Part shown: positions 27,234-34,810 of the stretch, one piece after another
How the letters are laid out: each line of letters begins with the position of its first letter
Numbering within the stretch: position 1 is the stretch's first letter
Assembly (NCBI GenBank): GCA_019634635.1
Contig: JAHCBB010000019.1
Span: forward strand, 1 to 64,000
Length of the DNA: 64,000 nucleotides
Direction: 5' to 3'
Source: Verrucomicrobiia bacterium
Lineage (GTDB): Bacteria > Verrucomicrobiota > Verrucomicrobiia > Limisphaerales > UBA9464
Position numbers and translations under genes: made by a program
Notes under the pieces: model-generated
What the model was told of the DNA's origin: nothing
Databases searched by the model: none
Seen by the model: only the letters and a program-made list of their open reading frames with translations

Positions 27234-27484
27234 CGATTGGATTTACCTGATTCCGCGACCCACGCCGCAGTCGCCGCCTCGGTTTCCTCCCGGATGCTGG
27301 TGAAGGGCACCTGGGATTTCAGGGAGCCCGCCAATTCCATGACGCTGGGCATCGGCCGTACGATGGCCGAACCGTCTTTGCGGACTTCCCAAACCAGGCG
27401 TTGCCGGGGAGCGATGCCGAGGGCTTCGCGGATCTCCTGTGGAACAGTCGTCTGTCCCTTGTCCGTAACCGTGGAGATTGACAT
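27230..27484 (-). CDS. AbrB/MazE-type antitoxin, VapB-like
   Basis: 84 residues. A swapped-hairpin AbrB DNA-binding domain occupies residues 1-45 (STVTDKGQTTVPQEIREALG, LVWEVRKDGSAIVRP). The C-terminal half is charged and would bind and neutralise the toxin. The pair usually represses its own promoter. It is encoded first, and its stop overlaps the toxin start. Confidence 0.87.
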   Translation of the reverse strand: MSISTVTDKGQTTVPQEIREALGIAPRQRLVWEVRKDGSAIVRPMPSVMELAGSLKSQVPFTSIREETEAATAAWVAESGKSNR

Positions 27485-28021
27485 GCGTTTACATTACTAC
27501 GAATGAATGCATTACCGCAATAGCCGCCTTACCAATCATCCGGTAAGGCCGTTTTCTGGCCTTCTGGGGTGTATTCCGTCGTGGACCGGAACAGGCTGAA
27601 GCCCGCACTGCGAGCAAGCAGGGTAGGGAGAATGCGCCTCCTCCCGCCAGCGGCTCCGGCCCTTGGAAATCGGCGAAAGCCGAGTGTCCATTGGGTCCAA
27701 CCCCGGCTTGAGGCTTCCCCACGCATCGGCCAGCAGCTTTCCGATCGGGGACAGGGCGGGGCGGACTTCCTCCTGCTGCCGGTTCCGGGTCAGGACGACA
27801 GTTCGAGCCAGCTTGTCGAGGAAGGGCAGGGAGATGTCTGAGGAGTGGATGCGAACGGTGAAGGCCCCGCAGCGGATGAAAATCGGGCGGGTTCCGCGAG
27901 GAGCAGAACGTCTCCGGTGTGCCTCACTTGCGAGATCCGGACTCGACTGCGTTTCCACACGCAATCCTTCACAAATCGCACCCGAAAAATTGGGGCCTTC
28001 CTCGTAAGTGCTTGCGGGAGA
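27485..28021. other. Unassigned region between vapB and tRNA-Asp
   Basis: 537 nt. It contains an inverted repeat (27526-27549) just upstream of vapB and otherwise several overlapping short ORFs that do not resemble known proteins. The longest minus-strand reading runs through the tRNA gene and shows the peptide typical of translated tRNA, so it is not a gene. There is no integrase or excisionase. Confidence 0.5.
27526..27549. repeat. Inverted repeat upstream of vapB
   Basis: GCCTTACC and GGTAAGGC are separated by 8 nt. It lies 42-65 nt upstream of the vapB start, a suitable distance for an autoregulatory operator. Direct CATTAC repeats follow between it and the start codon. The regulatory role is inferred. 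Confidence 0.4.
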
Positions 28022-28098
28022 TGGCGGGAGTGGCGGGGCTCGAACCCGTAACCTCTGCCGTGACAGGGCAGCGCTCTGACCAATTGAGCTACACCCCC
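28022..28098 (-). tRNA. tRNA-Asp (GTC)
   Basis: A 77-nt cloverleaf with encoded CCA. Acceptor GGGGGTG/CACTCCC with one G-T wobble, discriminator G73 (an aspartate identity element), anticodon stem CTGCC/GGCAG with loop CTGTCAC. The base of the T stem has an A49-C65 mismatch. The last 27 nt are repeated at 26535-26561. It lies 252 nt downstream of aspS on the same strand. Confidence 0.95.
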
Positions 28099-28350
28099 GC
28101 AAAACGAAGGGCTGTCGTTGTACGCGTCAACAGCCATGGGTCAACTCCGATTTCCTGAGAAATTGCCGGAGTGGGGTTCCAGGAAAGAACGCCCGCGCAG
28201 GGACAGGAATGACCGGAGAGCCCGGGCCGCGGACGCCAAGGAGGTGGGAGTGGGGGACCCCGCGGAAGAAACGTTTCGCAGCCCGGACGAGAAAACCGTA
28301 CGAAGCGGGTGGAGGCCTGTCAAAGCGAGAGGGATCGTCCCGGAGAAAAA

Positions 28351-30240
28351 TTAGCGCCCAACATGCCCGGGATCGGGGACGTGTTCGCCCCCGACACCCG
28401 CGGGAGCCTGACTACCGGGCGTGGACGCAGGACCGGACGGTGCGGCCTTGGGGCCGCCCCGGATCTCCAGGTGCAGATCGCGAAGTTGCCGGGCGGTCAC
28501 GGGAGCCGGGGACGCCGTCATCAGATCCACGCCCTTGGCCGTCTTGGGGAACGCGATGACGTCGCGAATGCTGTGGCTGCCACACAACAGCGCAATGAGG
28601 CGGTCGAACCCGAGCGCGATTCCGCCATGCGGTGGCGCCCCGAACTTGAAGGCCTCCAGCAGGTAACCGAAGCGCAGCTGGGTCTCCTCGGGCGGGATGC
28701 CGAGCACGTCCTCAAACACCGTCTTCTGTACCGCGGGCTGATGGATCCGGATGGATCCGCCGCCCAGTTCCACACCGTTGACCACGATGTCGTAGTGCTG
28801 GCCACGGACCTTTTTGGGATCGGACGTGAGCAGCGGGATGTCCTCCGGCACGGGGGCGGTGAAGGGATGGTGACTGGAGTACCAGCGATTGAGTTCCCGG
28901 TCGAAACCCAGCAATGGAAAGTCCACCACCCACAGGAAATCAAACCGGTTGGCGGGAATCTCCAGACGTCCCTGCGTCCGCAGCACGTCGGCGCAATACA
29001 GCCGGATTCGGCCCAGAATTTCGCAGGCGTTGAGCCACTGGTCGGCGGCAAACAGGATCAGGTCACCTTCCCGGATCTCCAGCCGTGCGGTCAGGGCCGC
29101 CTTCTCGGCCTCGGAGAAGAACTTCACAATGGGCGATTTCCACTCACCGTTCTCGACCTTGATGAAGGCCAGTCCCTTGGCGCCGAAGCCCTTGGCGTAC
29201 TCGGTCATCGTCTCGATCTGCCCCTGGGTGGCGCTGGCGAGGCCCCGGGCGTTGAGGGCCTTGACCACGCCCCCGGACGCCACCGCTCCTGAGAACACCT
29301 TGAACGCCGAGGTGCGAAAGTCCTCGGTGAAGTCGGCGAGTTCCATTCCAAACCGGGTGTCCGGCTTGTCCACTCCCCAGCGGTTGAGCGCCTCCTCGAA
29401 CGAGAATCTGGGGAAGGGCGTCGGGATCTCGAGGCCGAGTGCGGTCTGCCAGACCCGCTTCAGGAGTCCTTCGATCAGGGAGTACAGGTCCTCCCGCTCA
29501 ATGAAGGACATTTCGAGGTCCAGCTGGGTGAACTCGGGCTGACGGTCCGCCCGCAGATCCTCATCGCGATAGCAGCGGGCCAGCTGGAAGTAGCGCTCGA
29601 TGCCGCCGACCATCAGCACCTGTTTGAACTGCTGCGGCGACTGCGGCAGGGCGTAGAATGATCCGGCCTCCCTGCGGTTCGGCACGAGAAACTCCCGGGC
29701 ACCCTCCGGTGTGGACTTGAAGAGCGTGGGGGTTTCGACCTCCAGGAAGCCTTGATCGTCCAGGTATTGGCGCAACGCCATCGCCACTCGGGAACGGAGG
29801 CGCAGGTTGCGATACATTTCGGGACGGCGCAGATCCAGGTAGCGGTATTGCAGCCGGAGTTCCTCGTTCACCTTGCCGGCGACCTCCGGGTCGTCCACGG
29901 GAAACGGCAGCACGGCGGACGGATTCAGCACGGTGAGCCCCTGAGCCAGCACTTCGACCCGTCCGGTCGCGATGCGGGGATTGTCGGTGCCGTCGGGACG
30001 CACCCGCACCCGCCCGGAGATTTCCACGACGGATTCGGCATGCAGATGGGTGGCCGTTTCGAACAGTTCGGCCGGAAGATCGGCGGGATCGAACACCGTC
30101 TGGGTGCGGCCCTCGCGGTCGCGCAGGTCGAGGAAGAGGACGCCACCGAGGTCGCGGCGCGAGTGGACCCAGCCCACGAGGATGACGGGCTGGCCGGCAT
30201 GTTCGGGCCGGAGTTCGTTGCAGTGATGGGTGCGTTTCAT
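28351..30240 (-). CDS. aspS: Aspartyl-tRNA synthetase
   Basis: 629 residues, bacterial type. An N-terminal OB-fold anticodon-binding domain (VILVGWVHSRRDLGGVLFLDLRD), then class II motif 1 and 2 segments (VETPTLFKSTPEGAREFLVP, YFQLARCYRDEDLRADRQPEFTQLD), the bacterial GAD insertion (about residues 300-425) and motif 3 (GIALGFDRLIALLCG). It charges tRNA-Asp with aspartate; whether it also charges tRNA-Asn is not decidable by eye. ATG 30240 fits the family start. The C-terminus carries about 30 extra Pro/Gly/Ala-rich residues. The cognate tRNA-Asp follows downstream on the same strand. Confidence 0.95.
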   Translation of the reverse strand: MKRTHHCNELRPEHAGQPVILVGWVHSRRDLGGVLFLDLRDREGRTQTVFDPADLPAELFETATHLHAESVVEISGRVRVRPDGTDNPRIATGRVEVLAQGLTVLNPSAVLPFPVDDPEVAGKVNEELRLQYRYLDLRRPEMYRNLRLRSRVAMALRQYLDDQGFLEVETPTLFKSTPEGAREFLVPNRREAGSFYALPQSPQQFKQVLMVGGIERYFQLARCYRDEDLRADRQPEFTQLDLEMSFIEREDLYSLIEGLLKRVWQTALGLEIPTPFPRFSFEEALNRWGVDKPDTRFGMELADFTEDFRTSAFKVFSGAVASGGVVKALNARGLASATQGQIETMTEYAKGFGAKGLAFIKVENGEWKSPIVKFFSEAEKAALTARLEIREGDLILFAADQWLNACEILGRIRLYCADVLRTQGRLEIPANRFDFLWVVDFPLLGFDRELNRWYSSHHPFTAPVPEDIPLLTSDPKKVRGQHYDIVVNGVELGGGSIRIHQPAVQKTVFEDVLGIPPEETQLRFGYLLEAFKFGAPPHGGIALGFDRLIALLCGSHSIRDVIAFPKTAKGVDLMTASPAPVTARQLRDLHLEIRGGPKAAPSGPASTPGSQAPAGVGGEHVPDPGHVGR

Positions 30241-30399
30241 TGCGGCGTGGCGGCAGGTTCCCCGGTGAGGGCACCGCCAAACGGAAGCCGCATAGTGCGA
30301 ATCCGAGGCGCTTCGGACAATGGAAATGGCGTCCGCCGGCGGGACGCCTCCACGCGCGGGCGCTTGCCGGGGGGGCCGGCCTCCCGGCAGGCTGGGCCG

Positions 30400-31092
30400 G
30401 TGCTGACGTCTCGATGGATCCCCGCCGCGGTTCCCGATTCCCAAAGTGTGCTGGTGGTGCTGCACGGGCTTGGGGATTCGATGGACGGATGGCAATGGCT
30501 GCCTGCCGCACTGGGCCTTCCGGATCTCAATTACCTGCTGGTGAACGCCCCGGACTCCTATCACGGAGGTTTTGCCTGGTATGACCTCGAGGGAGACTCC
30601 GGCCCTGGTGTGCTGCGCAGCCGGCGGTTGCTGATGGACCTGCTGGAGACCCGGGAGGCGGCGGGGTTCCCGGCCGCGTCCATGGCGCTGCTGGGGTTCT
30701 CACAGGGTTGCGTCATGACCGTGGACGCGGGATTCCGGTACCCGCGCCGGTTGGCCGGTCTCGTGGGAATCAGCGGCTACGTCTGGGACCCGGGGTCGCT
30801 GCTTCGGGAACGGTCTTCGGCGTCTGCGTCGTCGCGGATGCTGTTCACCCACGGGACGCAGGATCCGTTGATCCCCTGTGGCGAGGTGCGCGACCAGGTG
30901 GCGGCGCTCCGTGCCGCCGGCTTGGACATTGAGTGGCGCGAATTCCACAAGGCCCACACGGTGGCCGGGGAGGCGGAACTGTCGGTGATCCGGGGGTTCC
31001 TCCGGTCCTGTTTCCAGGAGGCCGTGCCCCGGGCTTCGCCTCCGGGGATTGATTCCCCGCAACCTGCTGACGGGCCGACACTCCCGCTTTGA
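30400..31092 (+). CDS. Phospholipase/carboxylesterase family alpha/beta hydrolase
   Basis: 230 residues of the Abhydrolase_2 type. The oxyanion region is LVVLHGLGDSMDGW, the nucleophile elbow LGFSQGCVM, the acid likely Asp in THGTQDPLIP, and the base His in FHKAHTV. It should hydrolyse small carboxylic esters in the cytoplasm. No ATG is available in frame near the domain start, so GTG 30400 is used. Divergent from aspS with a 159-nt shared upstream region. The last part overlaps the upstream region of the IPT gene but not its coding sequence. Confidence 0.82.
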   Translation: MLTSRWIPAAVPDSQSVLVVLHGLGDSMDGWQWLPAALGLPDLNYLLVNAPDSYHGGFAWYDLEGDSGPGVLRSRRLLMDLLETREAAGFPAASMALLGFSQGCVMTVDAGFRYPRRLAGLVGISGYVWDPGSLLRERSSASASSRMLFTHGTQDPLIPCGEVRDQVAALRAAGLDIEWREFHKAHTVAGEAELSVIRGFLRSCFQEAVPRASPPGIDSPQPADGPTLPL

Positions 31093-31126
31093 CAACCGTG
31101 AACGGATCCGCTTGTTTTCCCCGCCC

Positions 31127-33286
31127 ATGATTCGTCTGAAGTCCTTCCGGCGCCATCTGGCGTCTTCGGCGATGCTGCTGCTGACGGCCGGGTCGTTGTC
31201 TGCCGCCCCGTTCATCACCGGATTTGCGCCGGATTTTGGTCCACCGGGCACCCAGGTAACGATCGTTGGGAGGGATCTCCGCCCGACCCTCGCCGCTCCC
31301 CGGATTCTTTTTGGCAACGTGGAAGCCACGCTGTTGAGTGCGAACAATACGCGGATCGTCGCCATCGCCCCGGCGCAGGTCCCCATTGGTCCCATCACGG
31401 TGTTCAATGCCGCCGGGCAGTACACGACCCCGTTTTTCTTCTATGCACCCCCGCGGATTGAGGATTTTGGCACCCGGATTGTCGGCAGCATTGGGGACAC
31501 GCCGATTTTCGAGAAACCGGTGGTCGGCACCCCGGGCTCGACCCTGACGATCCTCGGCGGGAACTTTTTCGTGCCTGGATTTCCAGGAATTCAGGTGCGG
31601 ATTGGCAATGACCTGATCCAGGCGACCGCCACCGCTGAAAACCAGATCCTGGCGACCATTCCCCCGATCGTTCAGACCGGGCACCTGTCGGTGCGCACCA
31701 GCGTCGGCGGCACGACCAACCTCGCCGACTACATCTATGGCAATCCGCGCATCGAGGCCTTCACGCCGCGTGCGGCGGCCGGGGACACCATCGCGCTGAT
31801 GGGTCTGAATTTCCTGGTGTCCCAGCCGGGCCAGTTGCAGCTGCGGATCGGCGGGGCGCTGGTGACGCAGTTTGAGGTGGTCTCCAACACCAACCTGAAC
31901 GCCGTGGTGCCCCTCACCGCCGCGACGGGGCCCCTCTCCCTGACGGCGCCCGGGGGCAGCTTCATCACGACCACGAACTTCACGTTGTTGCCCAGGGTGA
32001 CGACGTTTTCGCCGAATTTTGGCCCGCCGGGCACCGTGGTGACGCTCGTTGGCAGCGGACTGACGGGAACCCAGCGGATTCTGTTTGGGAACACGGCCGC
32101 AACGACGATCACCAACCTCAGCAGCGCCCAGGTGACCGCCGTGGTGCCCGCGGGTGTATCCACCGGCCCGATTACGCTGATCACGGCCGGTGGGACCAAC
32201 GTGACGGAGGCGCTCTTTTTCGCGCCGCCGCAGGTCAGCGGGTTCACCCCGTCCAGCGGCCCCTCGGGCACGGTGGTCACCGTGTCGGGAGCGAACCTGG
32301 GCGGGGCCACGGCCGTGCAGTTGAACAGCATCCCGGTCCCGCAGTTCACGGTGCTCGACAACAGCCGCATCCAGTTCCCGGTGCCGGCGGGCGCGGCTTC
32401 CGGGCGGATCGCGGTGGTGACGCCGGGCGGCACCAGTCAGTCGGCGGGCACCTTTACGGTGGCCGGGCTGCAACCGGTAATCAGCACCTTTGCGCCGCGG
32501 TCGGGTCCGGTCGGCACCCGCGTGACGCTCATCGGATCCAATCTGGGCACGGTCACCCGGGTCGCGTTCAACGGCGTCCCCTCCGAGTACACCATCCAGT
32601 CCGCCGCCTCCATCGAGGCCACGGTGCCGGCGGGAGCCACCACCGGCCGCATCCGGGTGACCAATCCGGAAGGATCCGCCGAGACGGGCGAGAACTTCTT
32701 TGTGGGCAGCAGTACGGATTTGCGGGTCACCTTTGGCGCCACTCCGAATCCTGCGGTGGCCTTTGGGACGGTCACGTTCAATGTGCTGGTCGTGAACAAT
32801 GGGCCACTGCCGGCTGCCGCCACGACCGTCGAGGTGGAGCTGCCGACGGGATTTGCCTTCCTGGAGGCGGTGAGCGCTTTCCCATTCCAGGTGAGCGGGC
32901 AGCGCGTTGTCTTCAACCGCGGCACAGTGGAGCCGCAGGAGTTTTTCAGCGGGCTGGTGCGGGCCAATGCCGGCGAGCCGCACGCAAACCGGGTCGCCGT
33001 CGCCCGGGCGTCGTCCACCACGCCCGAGTCGGTTCCAGGGGACAACGAGCGCCAGGTCACCCTGACCGTCTCCCCGCCGGTGCTGCGGATCGAACTGCTC
33101 GACCCCGCGGCGGCGCTGCTGTCCTGGCCCGCGGCTGCCGAGGGCGCCTATGTGCTCCGGGCCGCGGCGGCCTTGGGGGCACCCTGGGTTCCCGTGCCCG
33201 GAACTCCGGAGAACGATGGCGCCACGCTGCAGCTGGAAATTCCGCTGACCGGGTCCGCGCAGTATTTCGAGCTCGACCGGCCGTGA
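31127..33286 (+). CDS. Secreted IPT/TIG-repeat protein
   Basis: 719 residues with a signal peptide (LASSAMLLLTAGSLSAAP). About six IPT/TIG Ig-like repeats follow, each opening like TFSPNFGPPGTVVTLVGSGL and ending with a V(P)AG..TGPITL stretch (residues ~25-540). Then a CARDB/DUF11-like domain (FNVLVVNNGPLPAAATTVEV) and a short C-terminal beta domain ending AQYFELDRP. It is a likely extracellular binding or adhesion protein; there is no catalytic motif. Starts 34 nt after the esterase stop. Confidence 0.85.
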   Translation: MIRLKSFRRHLASSAMLLLTAGSLSAAPFITGFAPDFGPPGTQVTIVGRDLRPTLAAPRILFGNVEATLLSANNTRIVAIAPAQVPIGPITVFNAAGQYTTPFFFYAPPRIEDFGTRIVGSIGDTPIFEKPVVGTPGSTLTILGGNFFVPGFPGIQVRIGNDLIQATATAENQILATIPPIVQTGHLSVRTSVGGTTNLADYIYGNPRIEAFTPRAAAGDTIALMGLNFLVSQPGQLQLRIGGALVTQFEVVSNTNLNAVVPLTAATGPLSLTAPGGSFITTTNFTLLPRVTTFSPNFGPPGTVVTLVGSGLTGTQRILFGNTAATTITNLSSAQVTAVVPAGVSTGPITLITAGGTNVTEALFFAPPQVSGFTPSSGPSGTVVTVSGANLGGATAVQLNSIPVPQFTVLDNSRIQFPVPAGAASGRIAVVTPGGTSQSAGTFTVAGLQPVISTFAPRSGPVGTRVTLIGSNLGTVTRVAFNGVPSEYTIQSAASIEATVPAGATTGRIRVTNPEGSAETGENFFVGSSTDLRVTFGATPNPAVAFGTVTFNVLVVNNGPLPAAATTVEVELPTGFAFLEAVSAFPFQVSGQRVVFNRGTVEPQEFFSGLVRANAGEPHANRVAVARASSTTPESVPGDNERQVTLTVSPPVLRIELLDPAAALLSWPAAAEGAYVLRAAAALGAPWVPVPGTPENDGATLQLEIPLTGSAQYFELDRP

Positions 33287-33592
33287 GGCTGTGGGTCCTT
33301 GAGGTGCCCGGAGTCGGTGTTTCGGGAGGGCTTCGGAGCGGGTGCGCAATTCATTGATCTCACGGGGTTGAGAGATGCGACGCCCTGCGGCGTCGTTGGC
33401 GTCCCGGCCAACGGCGTGCTGCTCGGTGAAACCCCGCCCCACCAGGCTTCGTTCCGGGGGGCTGCGCTCTTCCCTTTCCGCCTTCCAGGATTCCTTCAAA
33501 CACCGGGAGACGGCGCGGAGCATGACGACGCCGTTTTTGCATCGCGCCCACCGGGGCGTTCGGGCTATGGGGATCCCGCACGTGCCGCCCTC
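33287..33592. other. Intergenic region ahead of pgsA
   Basis: 306 nt. Contains a 7-bp hairpin at 33378-33395 (CGACGCC, loop CTGC, GGCGTCG) without a T run, and a reverse copy of the GC-rich interspersed motif at 33421-33443. No gene seen. An in-frame upstream extension of pgsA through here lacks a transporter- or enzyme-like sequence. Confidence 0.5.
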
Positions 33593-34183
33593 TTGAATCT
33601 TCCGAACCAGCTCACCGTTTCCCGCTTCGCCCTCACCGCCGTGTTTCTGGTGGCGATGTTTGTGGCGTTCCCCGGTCATCAGACGGCGGCGCTTCTCCTG
33701 TTCAGTGCCGCGGGACTGACGGATTATCTTGATGGCCGGATCGCCCGGGAACGCCGGTTGATCACGGATTTCGGCACGCTCATGGACCCGCTGGCGGACA
33801 AGATCCTGACCTGCTCGGCATTCATCGCCTTTGTGGGCCGGGATCTGATGCCCGCCTGGATGGTGGTGCTGATCGTGGCCAGGGAACTGGCGATCACGGG
33901 TTTGCGCCTGTTGGCCGCCCACAAGCGGGTCGTCCTCGCCGCCGAGCGCTTTGGCAAGCACAAGACCATTTCACAGATCGTCGCCATCATCGCCGTCCTG
34001 CTGGTCGCCGCCGTGCCGACCTGGGGGCGGTTTGGGGACTTCCTGCTGGGCATCCCGATTGCCGGCAGCTCCTGGCTGGGCTGGACCGCGAAGATTTCGC
34101 AGTGGGTGGCGGTGGTCCTGACGGCCTTCAGCGGCCTGGTCTATCTGTGGCGCAACCGACGGCTCTATCTGGACGACCTGTGA
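33593..34183 (+). CDS. pgsA: CDP-diacylglycerol-glycerol-3-phosphate 3-phosphatidyltransferase
   Basis: 196 residues. It makes phosphatidylglycerophosphate from CDP-diacylglycerol and glycerol-3-phosphate at the inner membrane. The CDP-alcohol phosphotransferase motif D-G-x2-A-R-x8-G-x3-D-x3-D is intact in DYLDGRIARERRLITDFG and the following TLMDPLADK. Five to six hydrophobic helices surround it. TTG 33593 gives the usual N-terminus NLPNQLTVSRF; no ATG or GTG in frame is close. pgpA, the next step of the pathway, follows after 20 nt. Confidence 0.9.
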   Translation: MNLPNQLTVSRFALTAVFLVAMFVAFPGHQTAALLLFSAAGLTDYLDGRIARERRLITDFGTLMDPLADKILTCSAFIAFVGRDLMPAWMVVLIVARELAITGLRLLAAHKRVVLAAERFGKHKTISQIVAIIAVLLVAAVPTWGRFGDFLLGIPIAGSSWLGWTAKISQWVAVVLTAFSGLVYLWRNRRLYLDDL

Positions 34184-34203
34184 CCCCGCAAGGAAAACAC
34201 TCG

Positions 34204-34719
34204 ATGGTTGACCGCATCGTGGTCTTCGTGGCCGAGGGATTCGGCTCGGGATGGATCCGTCCGGGCCCCGGTACCTGGGGCAGCCTCGTGGGCCTGGCCT
34301 GGCTGGTGTTGCTGCTGCGTGCGTCCCATCCGGCGGTCTGGGCGCTGGGCACGTTTGCCGGCCTGGCGCTCGCAGTGCCCCTGTGCGGCCGCGCCGAAAC
34401 GGTGCTGAACGTCCGGGACCCCGGCAGCGTGGTGCTGGACGAAATCGCCGCCGTGCCTTTGCTGTGGCTTGGAGTGCTGCTCACTCCCGGCGGATATGTG
34501 TTTTCGGGCGCCGTCAGCTCCCTGGCGATTCTGATGGCCCATTTTCCCGAACTGGCCGCCGGATTGGTGGCGTTCCGGGTGCTCGACATCGCCAAGCCGG
34601 GACCGATCCGTCGGGTTCAACGACTTCCGCGAGGGGTGGGCATCGTGGCGGATGATGTTCTGGCCGGGCTCGGGGCGGCGATGGTTGCGGGGGCCGTGGC
34701 CTGGATGCGTTGGAGTTGA
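34204..34719 (+). CDS. pgpA: Phosphatidylglycerophosphatase A
   Basis: 171 residues, a membrane phosphatase that converts phosphatidylglycerophosphate to phosphatidylglycerol. Family motifs GSGWIRPGPGTWGSLVG, VVLDEIAAVPLLW and FRVLDIAKPGPIRR are visible, with four hydrophobic segments. It sits directly behind pgsA, so the two consecutive reactions are encoded as a pair. ATG 34204 chosen over an in-frame start within pgsA. Confidence 0.9.
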   Translation: MVDRIVVFVAEGFGSGWIRPGPGTWGSLVGLAWLVLLLRASHPAVWALGTFAGLALAVPLCGRAETVLNVRDPGSVVLDEIAAVPLLWLGVLLTPGGYVFSGAVSSLAILMAHFPELAAGLVAFRVLDIAKPGPIRRVQRLPRGVGIVADDVLAGLGAAMVAGAVAWMRWS

Positions 34720-34810
34720 CCAATTTGCGGGCCGCCGCTCCCGGGGTCGCACGAATCCGCTGGGCGGGCCGCGTTCCGCGGGTAGACTTCCGGCAACTTC
34801 TCCCGCTGCG

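Noticed and set aside
27536..28102. Minus-strand 188-residue ORF starting in tRNA-Asp
   Set aside because: Its first residues are simply the translated tRNA (a well-known artefact), and the rest has no similarity I recognise.
30845..33961. 1038-residue minus-strand ORF
   Set aside because: Lies antisense to the IPT/TIG gene and pgsA, has His/Gly/Arg-rich shadow composition and no domain.
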